From contig CM075937.1 in assembly GCA_038030265.1 (NCBI GenBank), positions 38,544,198 to 38,608,197 of the forward strand: 64,000 bases of DNA, in the 5' to 3' direction. Source of the DNA: Corythucha ciliata (taxonomy: Eukaryota; Arthropoda; Insecta; Hemiptera; Tingidae). The notes below the pieces were generated by a model. It saw nothing but the letters and a program-made list of their open reading frames with translations, was not told the DNA's origin and made no database searches. Both the position numbers and the translations under genes were made by a program. Below, one piece after another: positions 21,912 through 33,249 of the stretch. How positions within the stretch are numbered: the first letter of the stretch is position 1; each line of letters starts with the position of its first letter.

Positions 21912-22640
21912 AGCGCAGATTTCGTGGGGCAGCTGCCCACCCCCCAAATTCCATGAAAAAGTCAAAATCCAACACAGTTTAGTGCATTTCATTTAAAAAG
22001 TGCACTATTTAATCATTAAAACTTTCGTAGGACTTGCCCAGCAAACAGAACCAATTCCTCGAATTTCGCTCACTAATACATACACCAATTTTTGTTTTTG
22101 TGGTGAAAACCAAATTTCGCACATTACAAGCTCTGCCTCACTAAGCAATCAGCATCTCTGATCTGATTTCGACCACTTGTAAGACATCAATTTCACTGAT
22201 ATTTCTTGAAAAAAAAAAAAAAAAATCCTCAGATCTACGTAGCTAATAGCGTTTTCCATTTGCATAAAATTCCCGTTTGAAGCCGAGCATTTCCACCCGT
22301 CTTCTCTGAATTATATCATATGGTAACGGACAAGACGGGTGGAAATGCTCGTCTCCAGAATGGAATTTTATGCAAATGGAAAACGCCATAACAGAAACAC
22401 AAATTTCTTGTATTTTGTTCCATAAAACCAGTTTTGAGGATTTTTCTCACTAAAAAAACAACACATTTTCGCATATCGGTTTGACCAAAAATTCGCGGAT
22501 GTTTGAAGCTGACAAACCGATTTCGAGGGTCGGCTTTATTTGGAAACCGATTTTGCTGGGTTTTCGCAATAAAATCCCATTTTTGTAGGCTCTACATGAA
22601 CTTTCGTGGGTTTTGGCTAGCTCAAACCGTATTTAGCCCG
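21912..22640. repeat. Family G array around a hairpin
   Basis: It starts with AAGCGCAGATTTCGTGGGGC (also at 33803) followed by units such as AACCGATTTCGAGGGTCGGC, AAACCGATTTTGCTGGGTTT and GAACTTTCGTGGGTTTTGGC, roughly 30 bp apart. The pattern is looser than family A. Confidence 0.55.
22249..22386. mobile_element. 138-bp hairpin element
   Basis: GCGTTTTCCATTTGCATAAA at 22249 pairs with TTTATGCAAATGGAAAACGC ending at 22386. CGAGCATTTCCACCCGTCTT pairs with AAGACGGGTGGAAATGCTCG. Single arms of the same family occur near 10721-10770 and 27211-27275. Confidence 0.85.
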
Positions 22641-22719
22641 CAGTGCCACCCATACTTATGGTAGGAGAGGAAATGCCAGCTCTGTTTACCGTCTCAGGTC
22701 TAAAATTTAAAGTTTAGCT

Positions 22720-22895
22720 TCATAATAATCGGGGGGGGGGGTCCTGTGAGAAAATGACACTAAAATTATAGAGGTGATCGCCCCTCCTCGATGGGATTTT
22801 GGAGAAGGTTTTGATGATTTTTTTTTGCGCAAGTGACCTCGACTCCAAAGGAGGGGCCACAGGGGTCATGGCCCCTCCCTTAGATCCGCCACTGA
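22720..22895 (-). repeat. Repeat fragment ending in GTGGCGGATCTA
   Basis: On the minus strand it begins CAGTGGCGGATCTAAGGGAG and then GGGCCATGACCCCTG, and ends at an 11-base G/C run (22731-22741). The same terminus word is seen near 13821, 19606 and 53160, so this is the boundary of a dispersed repeat family. Confidence 0.5.
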
Positions 22896-22969
22896 ATGGT
22901 GCATCTGTTATTTTAGCAAGTGAAGCTGCCCACACGCGTGGATCCAGTTTTCCTCAAGAGGAGTTGCAC

Positions 22970-23230
22970 ACTTCAATTTTAGCCGCAAATGAGTGATTTT
23001 TCTCAATTCTACAAAATAATTTATTTTGTCAATTTTAGCTGTGAAAAGAGCTCTATAAACTGTGAATTAGTGCATTCTCTTAATTTCCTGAGCTTTGCAT
23101 CGCGAAACCGCAAATTGGTGTATTTTCTCAATTACAACCGGGGATAATGAGATTTATTTCTCAAGTTTAACGTGAATCAGCGCTATTTCTCAATTCTAAC
23201 CGTGAGTGGATGTTTTTGCTCAGTTTCCAG
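22970..23230 (-). repeat. Family A array, reverse orientation
   Basis: Reads on the plus strand as TCAATTTTAGCTGTGAA and GTGAATCAGCGCTATTTCTC, the reverse complement of family A units. Confidence 0.8.
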
Positions 23231-23339
23231 ATTTCATCAACGAACGAGCCATTCTCAAGCCTTGCTCCCCCCCCCCTCAAACTCCGTATTCGTGCCAGGC
23301 TAGCGGCCCACCCCTTGCTCACGGGCTGGCTACGTTATT

Positions 23340-23665
23340 ATCCTGTAATTGAGAAAAAGCGTTCTTTCGGGGATGAAATAAATACAAAATATAATTCGCG
23401 GCTAAAATTGCGTAAAACGCTACGAAAATTGAGAAAACTCCAAATCCCGGGTGAAATAGAGAAAAACGCTAATTCGCCGCTAAAAAGGAAAAAACGCTCG
23501 TAGGCGGCTAAAGTTTAGAAAAATTGCTAATTCGTGGGTGAAATTGAGAAAGTGCACTCATCCGCATCGCAAATTGAGAAAACGCTAATTCGAGGCTCAA
23601 AATTTTGGAAAAAGCGCCGAATCATTCGCAGTTAAAATGGAGAAAACGCCAAGTCGTGATTTCCG
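23340..23665 (+). repeat. Family A array
   Basis: Units such as AATTCGCGGCTAAAATTGCG and CGCTAATTCGCCGCTAAAA repeat every ~29 bp. The array closes with the variant ATTTCCGGTGGCAATTACTG at 23660. Confidence 0.85.
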
Positions 23666-23699
23666 GTGGCAATTACTGCCGATCTAGGAGGTGCTTGGG

Positions 23700-24690
23700 A
23701 AATTGTGTGTTTCGTTCTACTAAAAATGGCTTGACAGCCAATCACTGACCAGCCAAACTATGGCTATTTTCACCATAAAAAAGGCTGAACTGGGTGTGAT
23801 CGCGCACCAAAGTGGTAAAACTGACGATTAGCACCTTGTAAATGGCTGAACTGACTGCGATTTTCGCTCTAAAAACGACGCAGGATTTGCGGGAGGGGAA
23901 TTAGCACCCTCGAAATTGCCAACCTGGAAATTTCCGCACTAAAAATAGCCAAGCAGACTTCAAGCGCTCTAAGAACGGCTAAGCTGACAATTCTTGCAGC
24001 CCTGATAGTGGCTTAATCGACAATTCACGCACTAAAAAGGGCCAACACTGACCATTCACGCCTTTTTGTCTTCATGGACCATATTCGCGTCCCAAAAACG
24101 GCTAAATTGACGATTCGCGCATCGAAAATGGCTATACTGACTAGCGATTCACGCCCTAAAAACAGTGAAACTGACTTGACGAGCCCCGAACTCTCGTCCT
24201 AAAAATGCCTGAACAGGTGATTCCTGGCCTGAAAATAGCCGTTCGGAGAAAACTGATGCAATGCCTGCTGTAAAAATGGCCGAACTGGCAATTTGCGCTT
24301 TAAAACGGCAAAACTGGCCATTCGGACCATAAAAGGGAAAAACTGACGATTCTTGCCCTATATCGCCCTGGCTAATTAATATTCACTCCTTATAATACAC
24401 GACCTGACAATTCGCACCTATACGACGGACTATTTGCACCATACAAATGGCAAAACTGAATGTTTGCACCTACAAAATGATTAAATTAACGATTCGGGCC
24501 TTGGTAATGGCAGGCTGAGTTCGTATTTTAGACTAAAAAGACGGATTCGTGTGCCCTGAAAATATCACACTGACTATTCACTCCTGCTAGAAATGTCCAT
24601 GCTGACAGGTTGCGCAATGTAAATTGCCAAACATCGGCTATTCACGCTCAAAGCAGTTTATAAATGGTTAAACTGACGAGGCTGAATAAT
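23700..24690 (+). repeat. Family B degenerate array (~30 bp)
   Basis: Almost 1 kb of diverged units of the pattern CTAAAAATGGC-TGAACTGACGATTCGCGCC, for example 24100-24180 and 24290-24360. The words CTGAC and ATTCGCGC recur at about 30-bp spacing. No reading frame is maintained. The family is also present at 48900-49060 and 49440-49500. Confidence 0.85.
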
Positions 24691-24699
24691 GGCCATCGG

Positions 24700-25480
24700 C
24701 GTCCATCTGAAGCTAGGGGGGGGGGGAGTTCAAAACTTCACCAGTGATGGTGGAGGGGGGGCACTGCACGTTATTCGTGGTTGTGGGGGAGCGTCCAGAA
24801 GTCACAAAAGGGGGATGCTGTCCGAAAGTTCTTGATTAGTGTGTGGACAAGGTGGACGCCGGGAGGGGGAATAATCCAGGACATGTAGCATACAATAACG
24901 CAAGGGATTTTACCAGGGGGGCAAGCTTCATATTACCGCCCCTACAGATGGTAGGGGCAATATATTTCTTTCAGTTTGCCGCGTTCAGTTCAATAGCCTC
25001 CAAATCCAAGTTTCGAGGTTTACTTAGCCGTGAATTTGGGGGTGACAAAAAATGCCAATCAATTGAGGTTTTAGGGTTGCGTTGAAAATGCAAAATTGAG
25101 CGAGATTTGGCTCTTATATCGCGAATCAGGATCTTTTAGGACCCATGACTTTTGCGTGGTTACCTCCAGGAAAATTACTAAACTTCGCGGGTGTGGCTCT
25201 CTCTGCGCCACAGCTGACCCATTCAGTAAGCGTACCGAGGTAGTGGCGAGTAAACAGGGCGGTTCATCTCCCCCAAATAGCTTGAAGATGGAAAATTTAT
25301 GATTTTTAGGTTTTATGCTCATTGATGAAGTTATGTACGTGAAAAGGAGCCTTGGTATCCGGTTGGACGGAGATTTGGCTCCTTTCGATGAATTTCAGGC
25401 CATCCGACCTGGAGGATAGAGCGTTGAAAGATGCTCACCAAATTTTTTGCTGAATATTCGATTAAGTCCACGCAAGTGCT
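24700..25480. other. No recognisable gene
   Basis: G-rich start (run at about 24717-24727), then sequence with short open frames. A few words (AAATTGAGCGAGATTTGGCT) hint at decayed repeat units, but no family can be assigned. Confidence 0.5.
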
Positions 25481-25489
25481 TGTATTCTG

Positions 25490-26940
25490 GAAGCTGAAAT
25501 TAAGAAATGAACTAATTCGCGCCTTACGGAGGCAACTTTGTGGCTTAAATAGACAGAATACAGCATGATCCCTGATTTGATTTGATGATCCCTGTAGTTC
25601 TAGAAGGCACTTAGGCGGCTAAAATTGCGAAGGCGTATTGAAATGCCGTTCTTGGGGGCAATTACGTAGCATGAAGGCTGGAAAGAGCGCAAATATTTGT
25701 GGCTAAAAATGGGAGAAAAAAAAACACGCTCGTTCGCTGTTTCTCAATGCAGCTTCCAGACCAAAATTGTCAAAAAATCGCTGAGTATAAAGCCATTCTA
25801 CATATAGCTAAAAATTAGAATAATGTGCTGCTCTTGAACCAATTCCGCGTCGAGAATTGAGGTAAATCGCTAATTCGCAGATATAGGTGAGAAAGCGCAC
25901 TAATTCGCAGATATAGGTGAGAAAGCGCACTAATTCGCCTTTGAAACTGAAAAAAAGCGCTCGACCACGCTAAAATTGAGAAATATCGCAAACTTCACTT
26001 CCACTTCATGGAAAACATTTATAAAAAGAGCTGATTCGCGTTATTACTGGCGAAAACACTAAAATTAGAAAAATGCTAATTTGCGGCTAAAATTGAGAAA
26101 AACGCAAATTCACGGTTAAATTGAGAAAAGCGCTAATTCACGATTTAAAAAAAATGCAATAATGGAGAAAAGTGCTAATTCGCGGTAAAATTCATAAAAA
26201 GGGTCGATTCATTGCCTAAATGGAGAAAAACGCTAATTCGCGACTACCACTAAGTAAACGCCAATTCACACGCCAATGCGCAACTCTCTGATGAAGGAAT
26301 CTTCTTTGCCTAAATTGAAAAAAGGTGCTAACTAATGGCCAAGAGAGGAAAAAGTCGCTAATTCGAGCCAAATATTAAGAAAAATCTCACATTCGCGGCA
26401 ACTATTAAGAAAAATTGCACATTCGCTGAAATTGAGAAAACGATTATTTTCGGCCAGTCAGATGCGTAGGCAATTCCGAGCCTAAAACTGGCAAAACGGT
26501 AATTCATGACTTTGAGCAGTTAAAAATATCGCTAATTTGCGGATGAAATGAAGAAAAAAACTAATTTGCGGCTAAAATTGAGAAAAAGCTCAAATATTCA
26601 GGTAAAATTAAGATAATACGCTAATTCACGGTCAAAATGGAGAAAACCACTCAATCGCGGCTTCGCGGTTAAAATTGAGAAAATGGGAATTCGCGGCTTT
26701 CTGGTTAAATAAAAGTTTTAACGAAAAGTTAGTAAAAACAATAATTCGCAGCTAAAATGAAGAAAATGTTTATTCGCGGCTGTAAACGGAGAAAAATATC
26801 CAATTCACGGCTTAAATTAAGAAAATGTGATAATGTTGAGCTTCAAATTAAGAAAAAGCGCAAATCGGCGAATAAAATGTGGAAAAAGCGCTGATTCCCG
26901 GCTAAAACTGAGAATAAGCCATAATTTAACGCTATACGTG
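25490..26940 (+). repeat. Family A degenerate array, longest block
   Basis: About 1.45 kb of family A units, best preserved at 26060-26260 and 26540-26660. It includes an exact 30-bp tandem duplication at 25871-25930 and the longer variant modules GGAGGCAACTTTGTGGCTTA (25528) and GTTTCTCAATGCAGCTTCCA (25739). Confidence 0.9.
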
Positions 26941-27204
26941 GTGCTGATTTAGTCTACTTTGTTTCCAAATTAGGCACTGAAATCTTCAGGTTTTCTACAC
27001 TTGTGTACCACTAGCTAAAAAAGGAAAGTAGGTACCTACTATTTATTAACGTTGTTTTTCACTGTATTTTTCTTGCTTTAAGGCCTTTAATACATGAGAG
27101 GGGAGACCGCTGAACCACTGCTCATAAGGTGGGGATTTCGCGTCCAGACATCCCCACCAGGGACAGTTCACTTTATTCGGAACGAGGAATATTTTGGCCA
27201 AACA

Positions 27205-27280
27205 ATTACAGCGTTTTCCATTTGCATACGATTTTGCATCGGGACAATTCATTTCCACCCGTCTTTTCAACAATAACATT
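27205..27280 (+). repeat. Single arm of the 22249 hairpin family
   Basis: GCGTTTTCCATTTGCATACG followed by ATTTCCACCCGTCTT matches the left arm at 22249-22305, without its partner arm. Confidence 0.7.
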
Positions 27281-27663
27281 ACGCTTTAATTCAGAGAGGA
27301 CGTCAAATAGTTGTTCAATCGGGGACGGGCGCCTTTTGTTTGGCATCCAAGTTTTCTCGAACATGATTGGCGGATTCTTGGATGCCACAATTGATGGACA
27401 GGGGGGGGGGGATTTCTACAGCAGCGTTGCCATTTTAAGACCGCGTCCCATCTCTATGTTGTTGTTGTTTTTTTGTTTTTTTCACTTTTCCGGCGTTTGG
27501 ATTTTCTTCCATTTGTTTCGATATTTCGGTGTTCATAGAGAGCTACTTTGCCACGGGAACCGTGTGGTGTGCCGTGTAGTGTTGGTATAAATGCGGTGGT
27601 ATATAGAATGGGGTCATTGCCCCCTTCTTGAGCCGACTCTGGATTCGCGCCTGATTTTCTCAT

Positions 27664-27803
27664 GGCGGATTTCACCAACACGGGTTAAGGCTTGGCTAAT
27701 TAAGTCAGACTTGTACGAAAAAAATGCGTTGCATTTTACAAGAATGTAAACAATGTTCGGCTTTGTTAAGTCCAACCTTAAGCACGAGGTGGTGAAATCC
27801 ACC
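27664..27803. mobile_element. 140-bp MITE-like palindrome
   Basis: GGCGGATTTCACCAACACGG at 27664 pairs with a segment ending CGTGGTGAAATCCACC-type at 27803 (CGAGGTGGTGAAATCCACC). The next bases GTTAAGGCTTGG pair with CCAACCTTAAGC. AT flanks both ends. Confidence 0.75.
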
Positions 27804-27849
27804 ATTAATGTTTTAACGATCAATAGGACCATAAATGTGTATTTACCAT

Positions 27850-28126
27850 CAAAATGTCGTTTGAGCTTAGTTTAGGAGATGAGCGCGACACATAATTACG
27901 ATACAACGACGACTAAATATTTTGTTTTCTCATTCGCATGTAAATCTGAAGTTATATAGACTTGAAATAATATAACTGGAAAATATACTTTAAGAGGTAA
28001 AATCGGGGCGGAATCGGCCTACTGGCCCATGTAAGAGCGGGCAATAAAGTGCTCCTTTTTGTTATCAAAACCTAAGCAATAAATAGCACTGTTACTCCCG
28101 CGGGAATAAGATAACATTATTTCCGT

Positions 28127-28163
<37 letters not shown>

Positions 28164-30075
28164 CTTCTTCAAAATTTAATGTTTTATATCCTGGATCAAA
28201 TCAAATATCCATGAAAAATACCTCAACTGCAACCGAACATGAAAGGATGTCCGTCGACAGTAATTTCGTTTTTCAATCTCATGATTTCACAATCCACAAC
28301 ATTCATTTCATTTATTTTTTTTTAGTATTCCAGTCAAGCGTCCTTTGGATGTTTAGTGACAAATTAAAGGGGTGGGTTTGACAGCGTCATTTCAAGAAAA
28401 AAGGGAAACAAATTGTAATTGTAAAAAATTTCCGATTGCTACCGGACCTCGTGACTTCGTTTTTTGTTGGATTTTTTCCTACTTCTCGTCAACACTACCA
28501 TCCCAATTTCCCCCCCTTTTCTCTCCTGATCTTTCAATTCAATCGAGGTCAAGGATGCTTCAAGGAAATGTTTGCCTACCCATCAAGTATAGTGGAAAAG
28601 AACGATCGTCAATTACTTCACCTTTTTGCCCCCCCCCCCCTCTTCTCACCATTCAACGCTTTTTTTTTTGTAGTAAGGTCTTGCGCGAATGTACAAATGG
28701 AGCGAGAAAATAAGAAAAGACCCAAGCTCACAGATAAAAAGAAAAGTTTGGAAAATTGGAATCGGCGGTCGGTATAGAAGTGGCAGCCAGATATCTCAAG
28801 TGTGACTTAAGAAGTGAGGGGGGGGGGGGTTGCTTGTGAGGGCTTGAGTTTTACGTCACAATATGGGTTGGCCGAGAGTGGGTGAGGGGGGATGCAAAGA
28901 ATTGGTTATGGGCGATGAAACAGAAGAAATGTATCAATTATTTATTTGTTCAGAAAAGTATTACATTTGAAAGCGAGCGGTTAGGAGAGAAAGGTAGAGG
29001 TTTAGGAAACGAAACACCTTAGGAGGTTAAACTTTGAGAAGTTAGGAAAGTGCGGCGGTGGGGGGGGGAGAGTGAGGAGGAATTGAGAAAGCGGAAAAAC
29101 TCGCACAGTTTGTTTGAAGTTTTGGGTGCGAAGGACGCTGGGGAGTGGTGGCTGATTGGTACGAGTTTGAGTAAAGTTGGTTCCCCCTTCCACACAACTA
29201 CTCCAGTGGAGTAGTTGATCACAGGAAATGGTTTCCCAACCTTTAATTCTTTCTCGAATGCGGATCCGTGTGTGTTTTTTTTTTCCTCTCGCTCGCCTAC
29301 ACAATGATATAACTCGGCTTAGCCCGATAAATGATGGCGATGGTGAGGTGTTTAAGGGGTGAGGGGTGCTTTTTATCCATACAAAACGGGGAAAGAAAGA
29401 AAAAAGAAAAAAAACGTGGAAAAACTTGCTAAGAAAATACTTTTCTTGTCGTATAAAGAGGGAAGGAGGAGCGAAGAATAAAAAATTCGGTGAAATGTTT
29501 TTTTTTTTTTTTGTTCCGTATTCTTGGCATTTGTAATACGCGATTGAAATGTTACTGACGCGTGCGAAAAAATTCGTTGAAGTAATGGCACTTGGCAGTA
29601 TTTTCACCGAAAAACAGTGAAGAAATGTTACGCGACCTTTGAAACGATGATGGTGGGGGGGGGGGTGTGACGAAGGGAGTCGCTCAGGTGTGTTTCCGAA
29701 TACTACATATATCAAAACTAGGTCGTTTCACACAACTTTTCCAACTGTTACTGACATTATTTTAAACTAGAAAATTAAAACCAATTAGATTTGAGGTGTT
29801 TCCAAATCTCCTAAAGTAATTACTTTTTGACTCGAACTTTCATTCATATCCCTATTTCAAAACACAACAGCGCGTTACAATTGGCAATTTTCACCTTAGA
29901 AACTCGTTAAAAGCCCCACGGCATGTCCAAGACCAAGAAGAGAGTGAGAGAGAGTTCCTCTCTGAGGCCGGTGTATAGGGCATTGTGCTGTCGAGCACCC
30001 GGGCAAGCCTCGATCCTCGATACTGCGTTGAGTGTGCCTGCGCTTTTAGGCACGGTTGTAGTGTGAAATAGCAAT
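27850..30075. other. No recognisable gene; poly-T and pyrimidine tracts
   Basis: Contains a 36-base T run at 28128-28163, a C run at about 28629-28638 and G runs near 28820 and 29654. The 237-aa open frame on the minus strand (29715-29002) has a biased, tract-derived composition and no motif. Confidence 0.55.
28128..28163. repeat. Poly-T run of 36 bases
   Basis: Uninterrupted T run. It could be the poly-A tail of a minus-strand insertion extending right, but no element is recognised beside it. Confidence 0.9.
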
Positions 30076-30079
30076 ATTC

Positions 30080-30655
30080 GTGACGAATCCGCTAAATTTA
30101 TTTCGTAAAGAGACGAGGAAATCCGTGAAACTGGGGTCCGTATAAGAGCCTAAATAACAATATTTTTTTGAATGACCCAAATCCGTGAATTTAGTTTTTT
30201 GAAACATGAAAATAAGTTTTTAGAACTAGCCAAACCAGCGAATCCGCTTAGACGCAGCTAGAAAAATGAAATTAGGTTTTTTAAAGTGTGAAAATAGGCG
30301 AAATTGTTGAATATGCGAAAAATTGGGAAATTGAAATTTGAAGGAGCAAAATTTGCGACTTAGTTGGTTTAAAAAAGAGAAAATCCACTGCGAAATGTTG
30401 GTTTAAAAAGGCCAAAATCGTGGCATTTATTTTTCGAACGAGTCAAATCAGTATTTCGAATTGACAAAATCACAGAAAGAGCTATAGCCATACAATTTGG
30501 TTTTTCGTAAAGCGTAAAAGGCTTTGAGGGAGCCAAATCTTATACATTTAGGCATGACAGAGCGAAAGCCTGTGAAATTAGGGGTTTGAAAGAACCAAAT
30601 CCACTAATTTTTGTCCTCGAAAGAGCAAAAATCCCTAAAATTTGGATTTCATCGA
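30080..30655 (+). repeat. Family D degenerate array (~31 bp)
   Basis: Repeated words of the type GAACCAAATCCACTAATTT, GTTTTTTAAAGTG and GAGCCAAATCTTATACATTT are spaced about 30-60 bp apart, with a unit pattern of GAAAGAGCCAAATCCGTGAA then ATTTGGTTTTT. Confidence 0.65.
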
Positions 30656-30659
30656 CCCC

Positions 30660-31790
30660 CCTCCCCGGAGCTGCTGAACTTTCTTAAATAATTGTGAGGG
30701 GGCAGGTGGTGGGGGTTACATTGGGAGGGGAAGGGGTTTCGATCCCCCCCGTGAGGGAGGTCTCATCAGATTCACCCGTGCTTCGTTCAAATCTCTTCAA
30801 ACTGAACCCCTGAAACTAATTATTTGGCTATGCATGTTGACAATTTATGCCTGGAAACCATTTGGACCATGCTCTGCCGATTTATTATCGCGAAATCCGT
30901 TGGTTATAAACTTCTAATTTTGCCCCTTAACTGGCTATTCGGCCCTGAAATCGTTCAATTACATCCGAATAATGTGTCAATTTGGCAAAGGAATCTTACT
31001 TTCTCGTCGAAAACGAGTAAGGGGAATTCAGTCTGAAGCTATGTCTCCACTTGTGCGTTTTTGCGTGCGTCAGAGGCATGTGTCATAGCGCAAGGAGTGT
31101 TCAACATGAGGAATGCGCTATTGCAGTGTCTCAAACAGCTGGAATGATATCAGACATTGCGTTCATAGCTTAGACGCATGCGTTTTTGAAAGGCGTGTTG
31201 AATGGGGAACTTGCATGAATGCCCGATTTGGGAGAAAAGTTATCCGGTGAATTGGCACATGAACAGAAAGATATCAACGGTGGTTGCAGCCCGATTTTTG
31301 CATTTGGTGATTTTTAAATAAATGTCAAAGTTCTTCAAGAAGGGATGGATGGTGCAAGGGGAAATGACGTCAATGGTCACTTATGAAGCATCTGAGGGAA
31401 CTATAACATTTTTTGTTTACAAATAACAAGAAAAATTGACCCCCTGAAAATGCTTCTTACCCCCTCTTCACCACAACATCCATTTCATTGAATAACCCTT
31501 GACGTATCAAACCCCCCCACTCAAAATTGTTAAAAATTCGCATTAAAAAAAATCCTTGATTGATTTCAATGTTTAGTGTGAGCAATAACTTCGCACGAGA
31601 TCTCTTCAAGAAACACCAGTGCTTGAAAAATGTGAAAGCTCCCCATTGAAGGAGGAAAACGAAATCGCACAAGTGAGACATAGCTTACAAACTGACTAAA
31701 TACCTTTAAAAGAAAAGTCGAGTTTTCACCAAAACTCATAAAGCTTAAAGATGGAATAGTATGTATTTTTAGGTTGCATGTTCAAGAATT
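30660..31790. other. No recognisable gene
   Basis: G-rich start (30690-30760), then unique-looking sequence with CATGCGTTTTTG / TGTGCGTTTTTGCGTGCGT words near 31055 and 31180. Open frames (70 and 74 aa) have no recognised motif. Confidence 0.5.
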
Positions 31791-31794
31791 TAGG

Positions 31795-32590
31795 AACAAA
31801 ATTCCAAAAAAAGCGCTCACTCGAGGCTAAAATTGAGAAACATTTGTGAATTATCGAATTATGGTGGCCTTTTTACAGCTAAAATTTGATAGAAAACCGC
31901 TAACGTATTTGTTTGTTCATGGGGCAAGTTTGCGGCTAAAAAATTGAAGAAAAAAGGTAATACATGACGAAAAGTGAAAAAAAATCGCTGATTCGCGGTC
32001 AGTGCCGCCGAAACGGTTTTGATGATTTATGTATAGCAGAACTCTTAATAAGGACCCACCCACACCTACGGGAACCCCCCTCCCATAACTTCGTACCACG
32101 ACATCTTATATTGCCATCCACCAGATAGTTTATCCTACAAACTGTGCATGGCACGAGTATTATGCGAGATATTGAGAAAAACGCCAATTCGCGGCTAAAG
32201 TTGAGAAACATCTCTATTTAGAGGCTCAGACTAGGGAAAAAGCGCTAACTCGCAGATGAAAGTGAGTAAAAGCAGTAATTATAGCGGATAAATTACGAAA
32301 AAGCGCTAACTCACGGATAATGTGTGGACAAAAATCACTAATTCACGGCTAAAATTGAGAAAAATGACAATTGGCGGCTACTGAAGGCAACTTAGTGCCT
32401 TAAATTGAGAAAAAACATTAGTTCGTGGCTAAAATTGCTAAAAACGTTAGTTCGCGGCTAAAATTATCAGAAAGTGATAATCATTGGCTAAGACAGTGAG
32501 GGGGTATTAAAGGGTAAATAAAATAAATGCTAATTCGCGCGTAAATTATAGACAATCGCTAATAAACGGTTAAAATGGGGAAAAACCTAG
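31795..32590 (+). repeat. Family A array with a unique interruption
   Basis: Units run at 31815-32005 and 32165-32580, for example AATTCGCGGCTAAAGTTGAG and AGTTCGCGGCTAAAATTATC, and include the ACTGAAGGCAACTTAGTGCC module at 32380. 32010-32160 is not array-like. Confidence 0.85.
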
Positions 32591-32597
32591 AGGGGAT

Positions 32598-32834
32598 CCA
32601 TACACGTACAATAATTATTGCGCAATAAATTTGTCCAATTTTTGGACGTTGACCCTACACGTTCAATATATTGTGCAATATTAGGATTTATACTTGATTT
32701 TTCTGATGTTTCCAAGTAAAAAATGGTTTGCACAATGTATGTAAGTATTATGCAACCCATAAATAATATACCCACACACGTTCAATTTTATTGTACAACC
32801 TCTATATTGCGCAATATTTATTGTACGTGTATGG
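32598..32834. mobile_element. 237-bp hairpin with repeated inner modules
   Basis: CCATACACGTACAATAATTA at 32598 and TTGCGCAATA pair with TATTGCGCAATATTTATTG and TACGTGTATGG ending at 32834. Inside, CCCTACACGTTCAATATATT and CACACACGTTCAATTTTATT repeat the end motif, so the element is built of several ACACGT-CAATA modules. It sits inside family A DNA. Confidence 0.85.
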
Positions 32835-32839
32835 GCCGC

Positions 32840-33240
32840 TTATTGTACTGTTAAAATCAAGAAAACGCCAATTCGCAGCCAAATAAAGAAAAACGTTAAT
32901 TCGGACCTAAAATTGGAAAATACGCTAATTAGCGGCTGAAATTGAGAGAAAGTGCTAATCGGCGCGCTAAAACAGAGAATTCGACAAGAAAATTTAATTC
33001 GCATGCGAATGAGAAGATGGATAAACGAGAAGACAGTTCGCGGCTAAAATTGAGGAAAAGCGCTAATGTGCGGCTGAAATTCAGAAAATATGATAATTTG
33101 CGGATACATTGGCTAAGATGGGGAAAAGCCAAAAGTAGTGATGAGCAAGAATGGTCCTGGTTCTTGCAGTCTCGCAAGACTCTTACTGCGAGTTTGTGGA
33201 TGCTCAAGACTCTTGCAAGTCTTGCGGCAAAAAATAAATA
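32840..33240 (+). repeat. Family A units, then CAAGACTCTTGC-type repeats
   Basis: Family A runs to about 33125 (AATTAGCGGCTGAAATTGAG). At 33140-33230 words such as GGTTCTTGCAGTCTCGCAAG and CTCAAGACTCTTGCAAGTCT recur and can pair with each other. Confidence 0.75.
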
Positions 33241-33249
33241 GGAATATGT

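Noticed and set aside
29002..29715. 237-aa open frame on the minus strand, the longest one outside retroelements
   Set aside because: Composition follows poly-T, C-run and CT tracts (many Pro, Phe, Lys, His); there is no domain, splice or motif support.
33135..33240. Possible microRNA-like hairpin from CAAGACTCTTGC words
   Set aside because: Several overlapping short repeats give many weak pairings; no single stable stem of the right shape is evident by eye.
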